Below are positions 32,520-40,794 of a DNA stretch of 40,794 nt, piece by piece; within the stretch, counting starts at the first letter, position 1; each line of letters opens with the position of its first letter. The notes under the pieces were generated by a model. The model made no database searches. It saw nothing but the letters and a program-made list of their open reading frames with translations, and had not been told where the DNA came from. The position numbers and the translations under genes are program-made. This DNA comes from Bacillota bacterium (GTDB taxonomy: Bacteria > Bacillota > Dethiobacteria > DTU022 > UBA8154): contig DUNV01000106.1 in NCBI GenBank assembly GCA_012839215.1, positions 1 to 40,794 of the forward strand, given 5' to 3'.

Positions 32520-32713
32520 GCGAAGATTAAGAGCTACCCTGCTGTATACGTGCAGCCTTAAAAGTTTTGAGCTAACACTGATCAAAAGGGTTCCCAACTT
32601 TATGTGCCGCATAGACGCCCCGCCAGAGGGGACCTATAGAGCATGTAAGAGGGTACCCACCTGGGGAGAGCAGTTCAAAACGGCGGGCCCACGGTATGGT
32701 GGGGTATTTTTTT
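32520..32713 (+). ncRNA. ssrS: 6S RNA-like gene with terminator
   Basis: 6S RNA binds sigma-70/sigma-A RNA polymerase and mimics an open promoter. The transcript after the promoter can fold as a rod. A closing stem GTTTTGA/TCAAAAC (about 32564-32570 and 32674-32680) is followed by a large bubble, then GGGT/ACCC and CCC/GGG helices, and the apical hairpin ATAG..CCCC/GGGG..CTAT. A small hairpin with CTGC/GCAG lies at the 5' end. CCCAC/GTGGG (32688-32703) followed by TTTTTTT ends the gene. In Bacillus subtilis bsrA (6S-1 RNA) also lies after aspS. There is no protein-coding frame. The exact 5' end is uncertain. Confidence 0.7.
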
Positions 32714-32747
32714 GTTTTTCCCACACTTTTTTTTTGTAAAGGAAAGA

Positions 32748-32756
32748 TGATATAAT
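32748..32756 (+). promoter_or_regulatory. Extended -10 promoter upstream of mgtE
   Basis: TGATATAAT is a perfect extended -10 element. No clear -35 is present, only a T-rich run. It would give an mgtE leader of about 160 nt. Confidence 0.55.
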
Positions 32757-32763
32757 GTAGGCA

Positions 32764-32921
32764 TGTTTTTCTGTGCAAACTCCCTTTGCGAAATGTTCCC
32801 AGGATAGTTGCAGTGTATCAAATATTGAATTAAATGCGGTAAAACTAGGGTTTTACGATGTTATCTATTTAAAGTTAAGCAAAGACGGGGCATCTGCTGG
32901 AGGGCTCCGGGGGGTGAGGGT
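32764..32921 (+). other. mgtE leader
   Basis: The leader holds one 7-bp stem-loop, GTAAAAC/GTTTTAC with loop TAGG (32839-32856), but no features of the magnesium-sensing M-box that often precedes mgtE. I see no terminator in it. Confidence 0.35.
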
Positions 32922-34241
32922 TTGTCTATTCGGCAAGTATTGCAAAAAATAGTCCTGCAAATAAAAGATGGTACCCATCCCAGCGATTTGGCGGAACTGG
33001 TCGATGAACTGAAGGATGAACAAAAAAAAGAGCTTTTTGATCTTCTCTCCGATGAAGAGGCGGCCCTGATTATTCAGGAAATGGAGGATTTCGATCAGGT
33101 ATCCCTGATTCGGTTGCTGACGAAGCATAAGGCCTCGGCAATCCTCAGGGAAATGGATGTGGATGATGCCGCTGACCTGGTTGGCGAGCTGCCGCCCGAG
33201 GAAGCAAAAGAACTTCTGGCACATATTGAAGAGGACGCTGAAGAAATCAGGGGCTTGCTCAGATATCCTGAAGATACTGCGGGGGGGATCATGACCACGG
33301 ATTTTATTGCCCTACCCGAAGATATTCCTGTGGAGGAGGCGATAACACGTCTGCGGGAAATAGCCCCTGAGGCAGAAATAATTTATTATGCCTATGTTGT
33401 CGATGTCCATGCAAAGTTAAATGGGGTCCTTTCCCTGCGGGATTTAATAGCCGCGGGGGATGGAACACTGCTGCGAGATATTATGTTGAAAAACGTGATT
33501 AGCGTGCCGGCTGAAATGGACCAGGAGGAGGTAGCCCGTGTTGTCTCCAGATACGATCTCCTGGCGGTGCCTGTCGTTGATGAGGGAGAACGGCTATTGG
33601 GCATCATCACCGTTGATGATATCATAGATGTTATTGAGGAAGAGGCCACGGAGGACATCTACCACCTGGCCGGAACTGGTGATGTCACCGGGGATTATTA
33701 TTTTGGGGCTTCAACCTTTAGCCTGGCCGGCAGGCGCACACCATGGCTACTGATCTGTCTTCTGGGCGGCTTGCTTTCGGGGAGCGTGATAGGGATCTTT
33801 GAGGATACCCTAAAAAGCATTGTTGTCCTGGCCCTTTTCATACCGGTCATTATGGATATGGGAGGTAATGTGGCCACGCAGACCTCCACCCTTTTTGTGC
33901 GGGGTCTTGCTACTGGGGAAATAAGGGCAGGGGACACCTGGAACTATTTTTTACGCGAAATTAAAATTGGTGTGGTGATCGGGGCAGTCAACGGTGCAGC
34001 AATAGCCATTCTTGCTTCCCTGTGGCAGGGTGTTCCACTTCTGGGTCTCGTTGTTGGCCTGGCCATGAGCGCTACCATTATCGTCGCCGCCCTGATTGGG
34101 ACCCTTGTGCCGATTATCTTTAACCACTATGGTCTCGATCCGGCTATTTCCTCCGGCCCCATTGTAACGACGATTAAGGATACAACCGGCCTGCTGATCT
34201 ATTTTTGGATTGCTACCTTGTTTATGGGGTATCTGGCATGA
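32922..34241 (+). CDS. mgtE: MgtE family magnesium transporter
   Basis: MgtE is a magnesium channel gated by cytosolic Mg2+. The 439-residue product has the acidic N-terminal helical domain (residues about 10-125, with LLRYPEDTAGGIMTTDF leading out), two CBS domains (about 130-250, ending GIITVDDIIDVIEEEATEDI), and five membrane helices with the pore signature PVIMDMGGNVATQTSTL and the late GPIVTTIKDTTGLLIYF. The start is TTG just after a GGGGTGAGGG stretch. It converges on cheB; no strong terminator is visible in the 117-nt gap. Confidence 0.94.
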   Translation: MSIRQVLQKIVLQIKDGTHPSDLAELVDELKDEQKKELFDLLSDEEAALIIQEMEDFDQVSLIRLLTKHKASAILREMDVDDAADLVGELPPEEAKELLAHIEEDAEEIRGLLRYPEDTAGGIMTTDFIALPEDIPVEEAITRLREIAPEAEIIYYAYVVDVHAKLNGVLSLRDLIAAGDGTLLRDIMLKNVISVPAEMDQEEVARVVSRYDLLAVPVVDEGERLLGIITVDDIIDVIEEEATEDIYHLAGTGDVTGDYYFGASTFSLAGRRTPWLLICLLGGLLSGSVIGIFEDTLKSIVVLALFIPVIMDMGGNVATQTSTLFVRGLATGEIRAGDTWNYFLREIKIGVVIGAVNGAAIAILASLWQGVPLLGLVVGLAMSATIIVAALIGTLVPIIFNHYGLDPAISSGPIVTTIKDTTGLLIYFWIATLFMGYLA

Positions 34242-34358
34242 GAACCCTGCAAAGTGAGGGCCTAAGATGGAAAAAGTAGCAGAGTAGAGGAACTTTATGA
34301 AGAATATGAGCGGGCGATACGGCCCGGGTGCCGGTTATTGGTCCCATGGTAGTTTATC

Positions 34359-35456
34359 TCAAGACGAAGGTTCCGATCCCTTTGCAAAATTTATAATTTC
34401 TGTGGCGATATTTTCCAGAGGCAGGACCATACCCGCGGCCCCCAGTGCAATAGCCTGTTTAGGCATACCAAAAACAATGGAACTTTGCCTATCCTGGGCA
34501 ATGGTTGGGGAGCCCTTGTCATACATCGCTTTGAGGCCCATGGCCCCATCCTCGCCCATGCCTGTCAGGAGTATGCCCAAGCTATGGGGTGAGGCGTGGT
34601 GGGCGACAGAAAAACAGGTTTTGTCCACGGAGGGCCTATGGCGATTGATAGGCGGCCCGCTGTCCAGGCGGAGAAGAAACCCCCCGGGGCCTTTTTCCAG
34701 CAGCAGGTGCTTGCCACCGGGGGCGATATAAACATGGCCGGCCAGTAATGGTTCACCGCTGGCAGCCTCCTTAACCTCCAGCACACAGGAGGAGTTCAGG
34801 CTTTGGGCATAGGAGGCTGTAAAGCCGGCGGGCATATGTAGCACAACGATGATTCCCGGCATATTTGCCGGCAGTTCTGTCAGGATGCGCTTAACTGCCA
34901 CGGTACCCCCTGTGGATCCCCCGATGACAATAATTTTCTGGCTGTGGCTCAGCAAGGGAAGGTTCTTTTTATGCTTTTTTGGCAAAACCTGTTGGCGGTT
35001 GCCGCCATATGCTTGCCGTTCCATCCTGATCTGGCGACGCAGTAGCCCCAAATCAATGCCAGCTGCACCCTTTACCTTGGAGATGATCTCCCGGTGCATT
35101 TCCTGCAAGCCATCACGAATACCCAATGAAGGTTTGGTGACAAAATCAATGGCGCCAAGCTCTAGGGCCCTGAGGGCGGCAGCACTTCCCTGGTGGGCCA
35201 GTGAACTGATGACGACCACCGGTAGAGGGTAGACTACCATCAGTTTCCTTAAAAATGTAAGACCATCCATTCTCGGCATTTCCAGATCGAGAGTGAGCAC
35301 ATCGGGCTTCAGTTCCCGGATTTTTTTTACGGCGATGAGGGGATCGGCAGCCGTGCCAATAATCTCCAGATCCCTGTCCTGCGAGAGGATCTTGCTGAGA
35401 AATTGCCTTACCAGTGCCGAATCATCAACGACTAATACTTTTATAGTTCCAGCCAC
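34359..35456 (-). CDS. cheB: Chemotaxis protein-glutamate methylesterase/deamidase
   Basis: CheB removes methyl groups from chemoreceptors when phosphorylated. The receiver domain has the acidic pair DD at 11-12, the phosphoacceptor Asp 57 in LTLDLEMPRMDG and a late KP lysine. A linker of about 40 residues leads to the esterase with the catalytic serine in IGGSTGGT, histidine in VVLHMPAGFT and aspartate in LTGMGEDGAMG. GTG 35456 follows AGGAGG by 8 nt. That site overlaps the end of cheD, so the genes are coupled. Confidence 0.94.
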   Translation of the reverse strand: MAGTIKVLVVDDSALVRQFLSKILSQDRDLEIIGTAADPLIAVKKIRELKPDVLTLDLEMPRMDGLTFLRKLMVVYPLPVVVISSLAHQGSAAALRALELGAIDFVTKPSLGIRDGLQEMHREIISKVKGAAGIDLGLLRRQIRMERQAYGGNRQQVLPKKHKKNLPLLSHSQKIIVIGGSTGGTVAVKRILTELPANMPGIIVVLHMPAGFTASYAQSLNSSCVLEVKEAASGEPLLAGHVYIAPGGKHLLLEKGPGGFLLRLDSGPPINRHRPSVDKTCFSVAHHASPHSLGILLTGMGEDGAMGLKAMYDKGSPTIAQDRQSSIVFGMPKQAIALGAAGMVLPLENIATEIINFAKGSEPSS

Positions 35457-35468
35457 TTTTGCTGCCTC

Positions 35469-35954
35469 CTAGATGGTGATGCTGATTTTTTTAACATAGA
35501 CGGCAAAAGTTTCCGGAAAGAAATAAATTTTTCTTCCAAAACGGCCTCCCATATTGCCTGCCAGAATGGGTATGTTTTTTTCCCGAAGATAAGCCTTAAT
35601 AAAACTTATATTCATTTTGGCAACATTGCTGGCCATCATCTCATAGACCTGTCCACCGCCAAAGACCTTGGCCTCCAGCATGCCCAGGTTTGCCCCAATG
35701 CTTTGCATCGTATTGCACAACAGCTCCATGGAGTGATCCCCATAGCGGGCATCCAGGATACCAGCAGTGGCCGTGCTTTTGCCGCGGGGTTTGCCGGGTA
35801 GCATGAAATGGTTCATGCCGGCGATGCCTGTTTGCCGATCTCTAATACAAACAGCAATACAGGAGCCCAAAACAGCAGTGAAGACAACTTTTGACTCTCC
35901 GGTTGCACTGTAGCCGCCGGCATATACTTCATGAACAACCCTTTTCTTTTTAAT
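35469..35954 (-). CDS. cheD: Chemoreceptor glutamine deamidase CheD, start not normal
   Basis: CheD deamidates receptor glutamines and can act on CheC. The conserved frame contains VYAGGYSATGESK, TAVLGSCIAVCIRDR with the catalytic cysteine, and GMNHFMLPG with the catalytic histidine, then GNMGGRFGRKIYFFPETF. The conserved sequence continues upstream of the first in-frame TTG (35870, inside the LGSC motif), but there is no ATG, GTG or TTG before the in-frame stop. The candidates are an ATT at 35954 behind GGCGGTG, or the ATG at 35932, which has AAAAGGG 6 nt upstream but is in another frame. A 1-nt indel just after that ATG would give MKVYAGGY. The feature is drawn from the ATT. Confidence 0.8.
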   Translation of the reverse strand: MKKKRVVHEVYAGGYSATGESKVVFTAVLGSCIAVCIRDRQTGIAGMNHFMLPGKPRGKSTATAGILDARYGDHSMELLCNTMQSIGANLGMLEAKVFGGGQVYEMMASNVAKMNISFIKAYLREKNIPILAGNMGGRFGRKIYFFPETFAVYVKKISITI

Positions 35955-35973
35955 TAGATTTTACACCGCCTAG

Positions 35974-36831
35974 TCAGGGTATTCGTTTATAGATCGTGTG
36001 CCTGAGCATAAGCCAATCCTCATCACGGCCCTCAGATGTACCGATTGATTCGGAATGGCCCAGAAACAAGAGGCCGCCGGGCAGAAGACTCCGGTGAAAA
36101 AACCCAAGGATTTTTTGCCGCGTTTCCCGGGAAAAATAGATAAAAACGTTGCGGCAAAAGATCAAATTCAGGGATCCTGCCGCCGGGTATTTTTCCTGGG
36201 AAACGAGGTTAATGCGACGAAAGGTAACCAGATCCCGTAACACCTTTTTTATTTTAAAGAAACCCTCATTGGGGCCAACCCCCAGTTTGAAATATTTTTT
36301 TAGGTAATGGTAGGGGATACCCAGGATTTCCTGCTTGCTATAAATGCCGGTACGGGCCTTTTCTAGGACCTCTGTGTTCACATCGGAGGCCATGATATTA
36401 ATGGACCAACCATTTTTGTGTTGAAAATAGTTGTGCAGGACCATGGCCAGGGTGTAGGGTTCCTCACCTGTGGAACACCCGGCCGACCAGATGCCGATTT
36501 CTTTTACGCCGTTATTCCTAGCCTGGGATTCTAAAAAGGGGAGGTATTCACTGCAGATGTGTTCAAAGTGATGCTTTTCACGAAAAAATCTCGTTACATT
36601 GGTAGTTAAATAGTTAAACATAACTTCCACTTCATCGGGAGTGTCGCGCAAAAAACGAAAGTAATCTGCAAATGTTTTAATTTTTAATTCCCGCAGTCGT
36701 TTGGAGAGGCGGGAAATGACCAGGGATTTTTTTGCCTCGGTTAAATTTACTCCGATTGTATCGTAAACAACCTGTCGAACAGTTTGAAAATCCCTGGCTG
36801 AAAGCTCCTCAACATTTCCCCATATGTTCAT
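35974..36831 (-). CDS. cheR: Chemotaxis protein methyltransferase
   Basis: CheR methylates receptor glutamates with S-adenosylmethionine. The helical N-terminal domain (about 10-75) is followed by NYLTTNVTRFFREKHHFE, the SAM motif IGIWSAGCSTGEEPYTLAM, IMASDVNTEVLEKARTGIY, the beta-subdomain region LVTFRRINL and LIFCRNVFIYFSRETR. I prefer ATG 36831 (AGGTGAT 6 nt before it); the longer frame overlaps the GGDEF/HD-GYP gene upstream. The length is then 285 residues, normal for CheR. It is followed by cheD and cheB, completing the receptor-adaptation set. Confidence 0.94.
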   Translation of the reverse strand: MNIWGNVEELSARDFQTVRQVVYDTIGVNLTEAKKSLVISRLSKRLRELKIKTFADYFRFLRDTPDEVEVMFNYLTTNVTRFFREKHHFEHICSEYLPFLESQARNNGVKEIGIWSAGCSTGEEPYTLAMVLHNYFQHKNGWSINIMASDVNTEVLEKARTGIYSKQEILGIPYHYLKKYFKLGVGPNEGFFKIKKVLRDLVTFRRINLVSQEKYPAAGSLNLIFCRNVFIYFSRETRQKILGFFHRSLLPGGLLFLGHSESIGTSEGRDEDWLMLRHTIYKRIP

Positions 36832-36883
36832 TCGTCTATCACCTAAAGGGCAAAAAGTGTAATTTTGTGTCTGGGCAAATTTT

Positions 36884-38131
36884 CTAAAGATCAAGGCTCA
36901 GAAAAACTTTTATAAGCCCGGGATCGAACTGGCTACCGGCTGATTGTTCGAGTTCCTTCCGTGCCTCCATTTTGCCCATTGCTTTTTTATAGGGTCTTTC
37001 GTTGGTCATGACATCATAGCTATCTACAATTGTTACAATTCGTGAAAGAAACGGTATTTCCTCCCCCTTCAGCCCTTGGGGGTAGCCCCGGCCATCCCAT
37101 CTTTCGTGATGGGAAAGTATCACCGGGGCAACCCTGGCAAATTTATTGGAGGAAAGGGCAATGCGGTAACCCTTGGCAGAATGCTCCTTGATAATTGCCC
37201 ATTCTGCAGGGGTGAGTTTCCCGGGTTTGATGAGAATTTGCTCTGGTACGGCAAGCTTGCCTATATCATGCAGGGTTACCGCCAGGATGAGATCTTCCAT
37301 CTGGCAATCTGTCAAACCCAGTTCCAGGCCGAATTCAATAGCCAGATTCTGCATTCTCCAAGCGTGCTCCTCGGTCTCATAATTTTTTTCCCCCAGCAAT
37401 TTTACGAGGGAGGCAATAGTCTCGTAACGACGGCTCTTTGCTCCTGCTACCTTGTTAAGGCACAGCTCTGCTTCGGCCTTGTGCAGAGTATCCAGGATAT
37501 CCTGATCAAGCTTTTCCTTGGTGGCAGCCCCCAGGGCAATGGTACTTTTCATAGGAACCGTATCAGCTTTTCCACATTCCCTACCGATGGTATCCATAAT
37601 TTTCTGGGAAAGGTTTTCCGGTGTTTTGGGCAGGGCCACGGCAAACTCATCCCCTCCCCAGCGGGCAAAGATGCCGCCGCTTGGGCAGGTATTTTTAAAG
37701 ATACCTGCGGTATTTTTAATGACGTGATCCCCCTTATCGTAACCAAATACATCGTTGATCAACTTTATATCATCGAGATCACCGATAATAATGCTAATGG
37801 GAAGGTGTTTTTCAAGATCCATATGTCTGAGCCTGCTCAAAAAAAGGGAGCGGTTGCAAAAACCTGTCATTCGATCACAGGGGTTGGTATCCGAATATTC
37901 CCCGGCGCAATATTTTAGCTTGTTAAAGATATCCTTGTTTTCATTTTTATCGCAGATGAGAAAGCAATCATAATCAAATGCCTGCCATTTTTTATATGCC
38001 TCAACCGGGGTAGCGGCGCAATCCACAGTAACAGGTGTATTATCTGGATCACCGGCGATTATTCTTTTATAACAGGTGGCTCCCTTGCAATTTTTCCCAA
38101 TGGCTAAAATATTTAGTTTTTCCCTGTCCAT
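36884..38131 (-). CDS. GGDEF and HD-GYP hybrid cyclic-di-GMP protein
   Basis: Residues 1-80 look like a receiver fold without a clear phosphoacceptor. A GGDEF domain follows with a perfect GGDEF at 159-163 (RWGGDEFAVALP). No RxxD inhibitory site is seen just before it. The C-terminal half is an HD-GYP phosphodiesterase with HDIGKLAVPEQIL, IKEHSAKGY, HHERWDGRGYPQGLKGEEIP and DSYDVMTNERPYKKA. So synthesis and breakdown of c-di-GMP are joined in one 415-residue protein. It lies 52 nt behind the STAS gene and before cheR. AGAGGATAGGCC precedes the ATG. Confidence 0.9.
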   Translation of the reverse strand: MDREKLNILAIGKNCKGATCYKRIIAGDPDNTPVTVDCAATPVEAYKKWQAFDYDCFLICDKNENKDIFNKLKYCAGEYSDTNPCDRMTGFCNRSLFLSRLRHMDLEKHLPISIIIGDLDDIKLINDVFGYDKGDHVIKNTAGIFKNTCPSGGIFARWGGDEFAVALPKTPENLSQKIMDTIGRECGKADTVPMKSTIALGAATKEKLDQDILDTLHKAEAELCLNKVAGAKSRRYETIASLVKLLGEKNYETEEHAWRMQNLAIEFGLELGLTDCQMEDLILAVTLHDIGKLAVPEQILIKPGKLTPAEWAIIKEHSAKGYRIALSSNKFARVAPVILSHHERWDGRGYPQGLKGEEIPFLSRIVTIVDSYDVMTNERPYKKAMGKMEARKELEQSAGSQFDPGLIKVFLSLDL

Positions 38132-38183
38132 GGCCTATCCTCTTCCCCTATGACAGCAAAAAACAATGTTTTTTGCTGAAGTT

Positions 38184-38507
38184 TTAGCTGTTTTCATGTG
38201 TTTCATTTTCGATATTAATAACCTTATAAAGATGGATCATTTTAAACATTTTTTTGATATAGGCACTGGTGATATTAATGATCCTGAGTTCACCATTTCT
38301 TTCTTTCAGCTTTTTTTGAAATAATAATAATTTTCCCAGCCCGGAACTGTCGATGCCGGTTGCATGGCTAAAATCCAGTGTAATGATCTGAAAACCTTCG
38401 TCGTAAAGTTCCTGTAACTGATCTTTTAAAAGATGGGAATTTGCCAGATCAATTCTATCCCTGACCATTACCAGTGCCATGCTGTTACCTTTTTTTATAA
38501 CTTCCAA
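38184..38507 (-). CDS. STAS-domain anti-sigma-factor-antagonist-like protein
   Basis: The 107-residue product is a single STAS domain of the SpoIIAA/RsbV type. The phosphorylatable serine is in GIDSSGLGKLL (Ser54 or 55), and the hydrophobic strand ITLDFSHATG precedes it. The TTG start lies 8 nt after GGAGG. Neither an anti-sigma kinase gene (RsbW/SpoIIAB) nor a sigma-factor gene lies nearby. Its place in a chemotaxis run suggests a partner switch in signalling rather than sporulation, but that is inference. Confidence 0.88.
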   Translation of the reverse strand: MEVIKKGNSMALVMVRDRIDLANSHLLKDQLQELYDEGFQIITLDFSHATGIDSSGLGKLLLFQKKLKERNGELRIINITSAYIKKMFKMIHLYKVINIENETHENS

Positions 38508-38574
38508 TTCTTTTTCCTCCCAGGTATACCTCCGGGATTAGCCCCATCTTTTCGGGCGGATCCCCCGGGTTTTT

Positions 38575-39126
38575 TTATTGCTTGCCCCCGTCCTCTTTGG
38601 TTTTTTGCCCTGCGGCCATTTTTTGCAGGCTATCTATCTCGCCGAGGGAAAGGATTTTATCGGGTTCAAGTAGCAGGACTATTCTTTCCCCCGATTTGCC
38701 CATCCCTTTTAGGTGTTCAGTCTTAATATCGCTGGCAAATTCTTTATCGACAAGCTGTATATCTTCGCTATGGAAGCCCATAATATCGGAAACACGATCC
38801 ACGATCATGCCCATGGTTTTTTTCTCTACCTCGATAATGATGATCACGGTAAAACCATCATATTTTCCCGCGGGAAGATTGAATTTGCGGTGCATATCAA
38901 TAATGGGGATCACCTTACCCCGGAAATTAATGACGCCTTTGATGACCGGGTTGTTGTTAAAAACCTTTGTGGGTTTTTTATAGCGTATTATTTCCTGTAC
39001 CAGCATGATATCTATCCCATATTCCTCATCGCTTATTTGGAAGGTGACGAACTGGTTTTCAGCGGTACTGGTGCCCGTATCATATCCGATATCCAGGACG
39101 TTGCTACCTGCATAATCCTCAGACAA
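38575..39126 (-). CDS. cheW: Chemotaxis coupling protein CheW
   Basis: CheW links receptors to the kinase CheA. The 183-residue product has about 25 extra N-terminal residues, then the CheW fold: QFVTFQISDEEYGIDIMLVQEIIRY, GVINFRGKVIPIIDMHRKF, EKKTMGMIVDRVSDIM and a C-terminal LLLEPDKIL. A charged tail (KTKEDGGKQ) follows. TTG 39126 follows AAGGAGGG by 7 nt, and the MCP gene ends 15 nt upstream. No CheA is present in the window. Confidence 0.93.
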   Translation of the reverse strand: MSEDYAGSNVLDIGYDTGTSTAENQFVTFQISDEEYGIDIMLVQEIIRYKKPTKVFNNNPVIKGVINFRGKVIPIIDMHRKFNLPAGKYDGFTVIIIIEVEKKTMGMIVDRVSDIMGFHSEDIQLVDKEFASDIKTEHLKGMGKSGERIVLLLEPDKILSLGEIDSLQKMAAGQKTKEDGGKQ

Positions 39127-39141
39127 AGCCTTTCCCTCCTT

Positions 39142-40794
39142 TTAAAATTTTTCAAAATCCTCCTCGTCCAGCTCAAAATCTTCATCCCCGTAGGCCACCA
39201 GGGCAGCTGTTTCACGTGGGGGGGCAATTTTTCGGATCGTTCTCGTTTTATCCTTTTCCTGGTGTTTCTTGATGGTGGAGGCACCATTGGCCCGGCCATT
39301 TGCCGAAAGCTTGAAGAAACTGACCTGATTGGATAGTTCTATGGCCTCGCTGTGCATATTCTCACTGGAGCTGGCAATTTCCTCCACCAGGGAGGCATTT
39401 TGCTGTGTGACCTGATTCAACTCTTCGATGGCCGAACGGATATCCCCGGCGGCGGCAGACTGTTCTTTTATCGAAGCGGCAATTTCCCCGACGACATCGC
39501 TGGTTTTCTGTGTATTGGCAACTGTTTCTTCCAACACTTTTTCTGTTTCGCTCATCAGTTCGTTACCCTTGTCGACTCTGACGATACTATCCTTGATCAG
39601 CTTTTCGATTTCCTTGGCTGACTCGGCGGAGTTTCCGGCCAGATTCCTCACCTCGGCGGCAACAACGGCAAAGCCCCGGCCCTGCTCACCGGCGCGTGCC
39701 GCCTCTACAGCAGCGTTAAGCGCCAGTAGATTTGTCTGGAAGGCAATATCGTTGACCTTGGCAATAATTTCAGCGATCTCCTGGTTTCCCTGGGTAATTT
39801 CGCCCATGGCCTTCTGCAGATCCTTGACGACTTTTTCCCCCTGATGTACGCTATCCAGCGTTTGCCGGGAAAGGTTGTCCGCCTCGGCAGAGTTGGCAGA
39901 GGAGGTTTCCAGGGAAGAGGCGATCTCTTCGATAGTGGAGGCGATTTCCTCCAGGGAAGAGGCCTGTTCCTCGGTGCGCTGGGAGAGATCCTGATTGCCC
40001 GAAGAAATCTCGTCGGAAGCGTGGGAAACGTTATCGGAAGCCGCCTGGACGCGCTGCATTGTCTGTCGCAGGGTCTGGACGGTGTTGTTTATATTTTGGG
40101 CCATCTGTCCGATCTCGTCCCGGCTGGCTATTTCTGCCTGGGCGGTAAAATCGCCTTCGGCTAGCTTTGCTGTCAGATCGCTGACTTTCTGCACAGGGTG
40201 GATGATAGACAAGGCGGCTAAAAGGGCTACAATGGCGATGATGATAGCCGAAACGACGATGATGGGAATGAGCGCGTTGCGCAGGGCGGTAACTCCGGCA
40301 AAAGCCTCAGCCGAATCCATTTTTACGACGAGACCCATGGGCATGCGCCCCATCTGCATGACGCTAAGTCCCATGAGAGCCCGATCTCCCTGGTTGTCTA
40401 TAAGCTCTATGGCATCATAAAAATCCATATTGCCGGCGCGGATTGCCGGGGCCAATACCTCGACGCCACGTGTATTGATGCTTTTCTTAAGGGCGGCACC
40501 CTGGGAAAGCTCGCCGTGACGGCTGTTGCTAAAGAGCAGGCCATTTTCATCAAAGAGAAAGGCATCGGCAGTAGTACCCAGCTCGTCGAGTCCATCATGT
40601 AAAAATTGGGCAATACCCTGGTCGTCCACGGCGATATTAAGCGTGCCCAGTATGTTGCCACTGCGCCCGTTGCTTCGCACAGGGGCACCCACAACCATGA
40701 CATTGCTATTCGTCACATTAGAAAAGAAGAGTTCGGACCATTCTGTGTGGCCCTGCAGCGCATCCTGGATATAATTGCGGTCTGATATATCATC
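39142..40794 (-). CDS. Methyl-accepting chemotaxis protein, N-terminus outside the window
   Basis: The frame is open to the edge of the window, so only the last 550 residues are seen. The visible start ([20 protein letters not shown]) and the following segment belong to a periplasmic dCache sensor. A membrane helix ([20 protein letters not shown]) is followed by HAMP and the long coiled-coil signalling domain with the hairpin tip [20 protein letters not shown] and [14 protein letters not shown]. The end is acidic (DEEDFEKF) without a CheR-binding pentapeptide of the NWETF kind. It heads the cheW-STAS-GGDEF/HD-GYP-cheR-cheD-cheB run. The ligand is unknown. Confidence 0.95.
   Translation of the reverse strand, partial: DDISDRNYIQDALQGHTEWSELFFSNVTNSNVMVVGAPVRSNGRSGNILGTLNIAVDDQGIAQFLHDGLDELGTTADAFLFDENGLLFSNSRHGELSQGAALKKSINTRGVEVLAPAIRAGNMDFYDAIELIDNQGDRALMGLSVMQMGRMPMGLVVKMDSAEAFAGVTALRNALIPIIVVSAIIIAIVALLAALSIIHPVQKVSDLTAKLAEGDFTAQAEIASRDEIGQMAQNINNTVQTLRQTMQRVQAASDNVSHASDEISSGNQDLSQRTEEQASSLEEIASTIEEIASSLETSSANSAEADNLSRQTLDSVHQGEKVVKDLQKAMGEITQGNQEIAEIIAKVNDIAFQTNLLALNAAVEAARAGEQGRGFAVVAAEVRNLAGNSAESAKEIEKLIKDSIVRVDKGNELMSETEKVLEETVANTQKTSDVVGEIAASIKEQSAAAGDIRSAIEELNQVTQQNASLVEEIASSSENMHSEAIELSNQVSFFKLSANGRANGASTIKKHQEKDKTRTIRKIAPPRETAALVAYGDEDFELDEEDFEKF

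Noticed and set aside
32764-32921. Possible magnesium riboswitch before mgtE
   Set aside because: The leader is short and shows none of the conserved M-box segments; only one small stem-loop was found.
34297-34731. A 144-residue plus-strand frame after mgtE
   Set aside because: It covers the end of cheB on the opposite strand, where the catalytic Asp motif GMGEDGA is encoded.
37076-37918. A 280-residue plus-strand frame
   Set aside because: It is antisense to the GGDEF/HD-GYP gene, whose motifs are intact, and the translation has no domain pattern.
38550-38580. Terminator-like CCCGGG followed by T-run between the STAS and cheW genes
   Set aside because: The T-run reads on the plus strand, opposite to both genes, and the stem is only about four pairs.

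Overview
The window looks like a chromosomal segment of a strictly anaerobic, probably endospore-forming member of the Firmicutes (Clostridia). The evidence is a Spo0E-like phosphatase gene with Spo0A-box-like sites in front of it, the order HD protein-secD-secF-recJ-rel-dtd, a lysine riboswitch on lysA, a 6S RNA-like gene after aspS as in Bacillus, many GTG/TTG starts behind strong GGAGG sites, and a large soluble Etf/Hdr/Flx electron-transfer locus. I cannot name a genus from the sequence alone.

Layout. 1-2219: end of selA, then selB (selenocysteine incorporation). 2229-2408: small spo0E-like gene on the minus strand. 2440-2943: AT-rich regulatory region. 2944-11322: eight plus-strand genes encoding a fused ferredoxin/HdrB-like Fe-S protein, EtfB, EtfA, HdrA, MvhD/FlxD, two more Fe-S subunits (FlxC- and FlxB-like) and an NAD(P)/FAD/[2Fe-2S] subunit (FlxA-like). 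11330-12334: 86-nt palindromic repeat units on both sides of an rseC-like gene. 12354-16927: lysine riboswitch, lysA, an unexplained GC-rich hairpin-filled region, asd and lysC. 17093-19584: hisA-hisF-hisI and an O6-alkylguanine-DNA alkyltransferase gene. 19722-28111: HD phosphohydrolase, secD, secF, recJ, rel, dtd. 28127-30530: a polar amino-acid ABC transporter on the minus strand. 30580-34241: aspS, a 6S RNA-like gene and mgtE. 34359-40794: a minus-strand chemotaxis/signalling run (MCP, cheW, STAS, GGDEF/HD-GYP, cheR, cheD, cheB).

The most interesting system is at 2944-11322. HdrA and the Flx-type genes resemble the NADH-linked HdrABC-FlxABCD complexes of anaerobes. Here the separate hdrB and hdrC genes are missing. 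In their place stand a soluble two-ferredoxin plus two-CCG protein and an EtfBA pair. A reasonable inference is a single soluble flavin-based bifurcating or confurcating complex that joins an ETF-linked dehydrogenase, NAD(H) and a low-potential carrier such as ferredoxin. The actual partners cannot be told from this window.

Other points to check are a Spo0A-type promoter in front of the spo0E-like gene (a possible negative feedback loop), a cheD gene with no normal start codon in its conserved frame, the GC-rich structured stretch before asd, and several unassigned inverted repeats next to gene ends.
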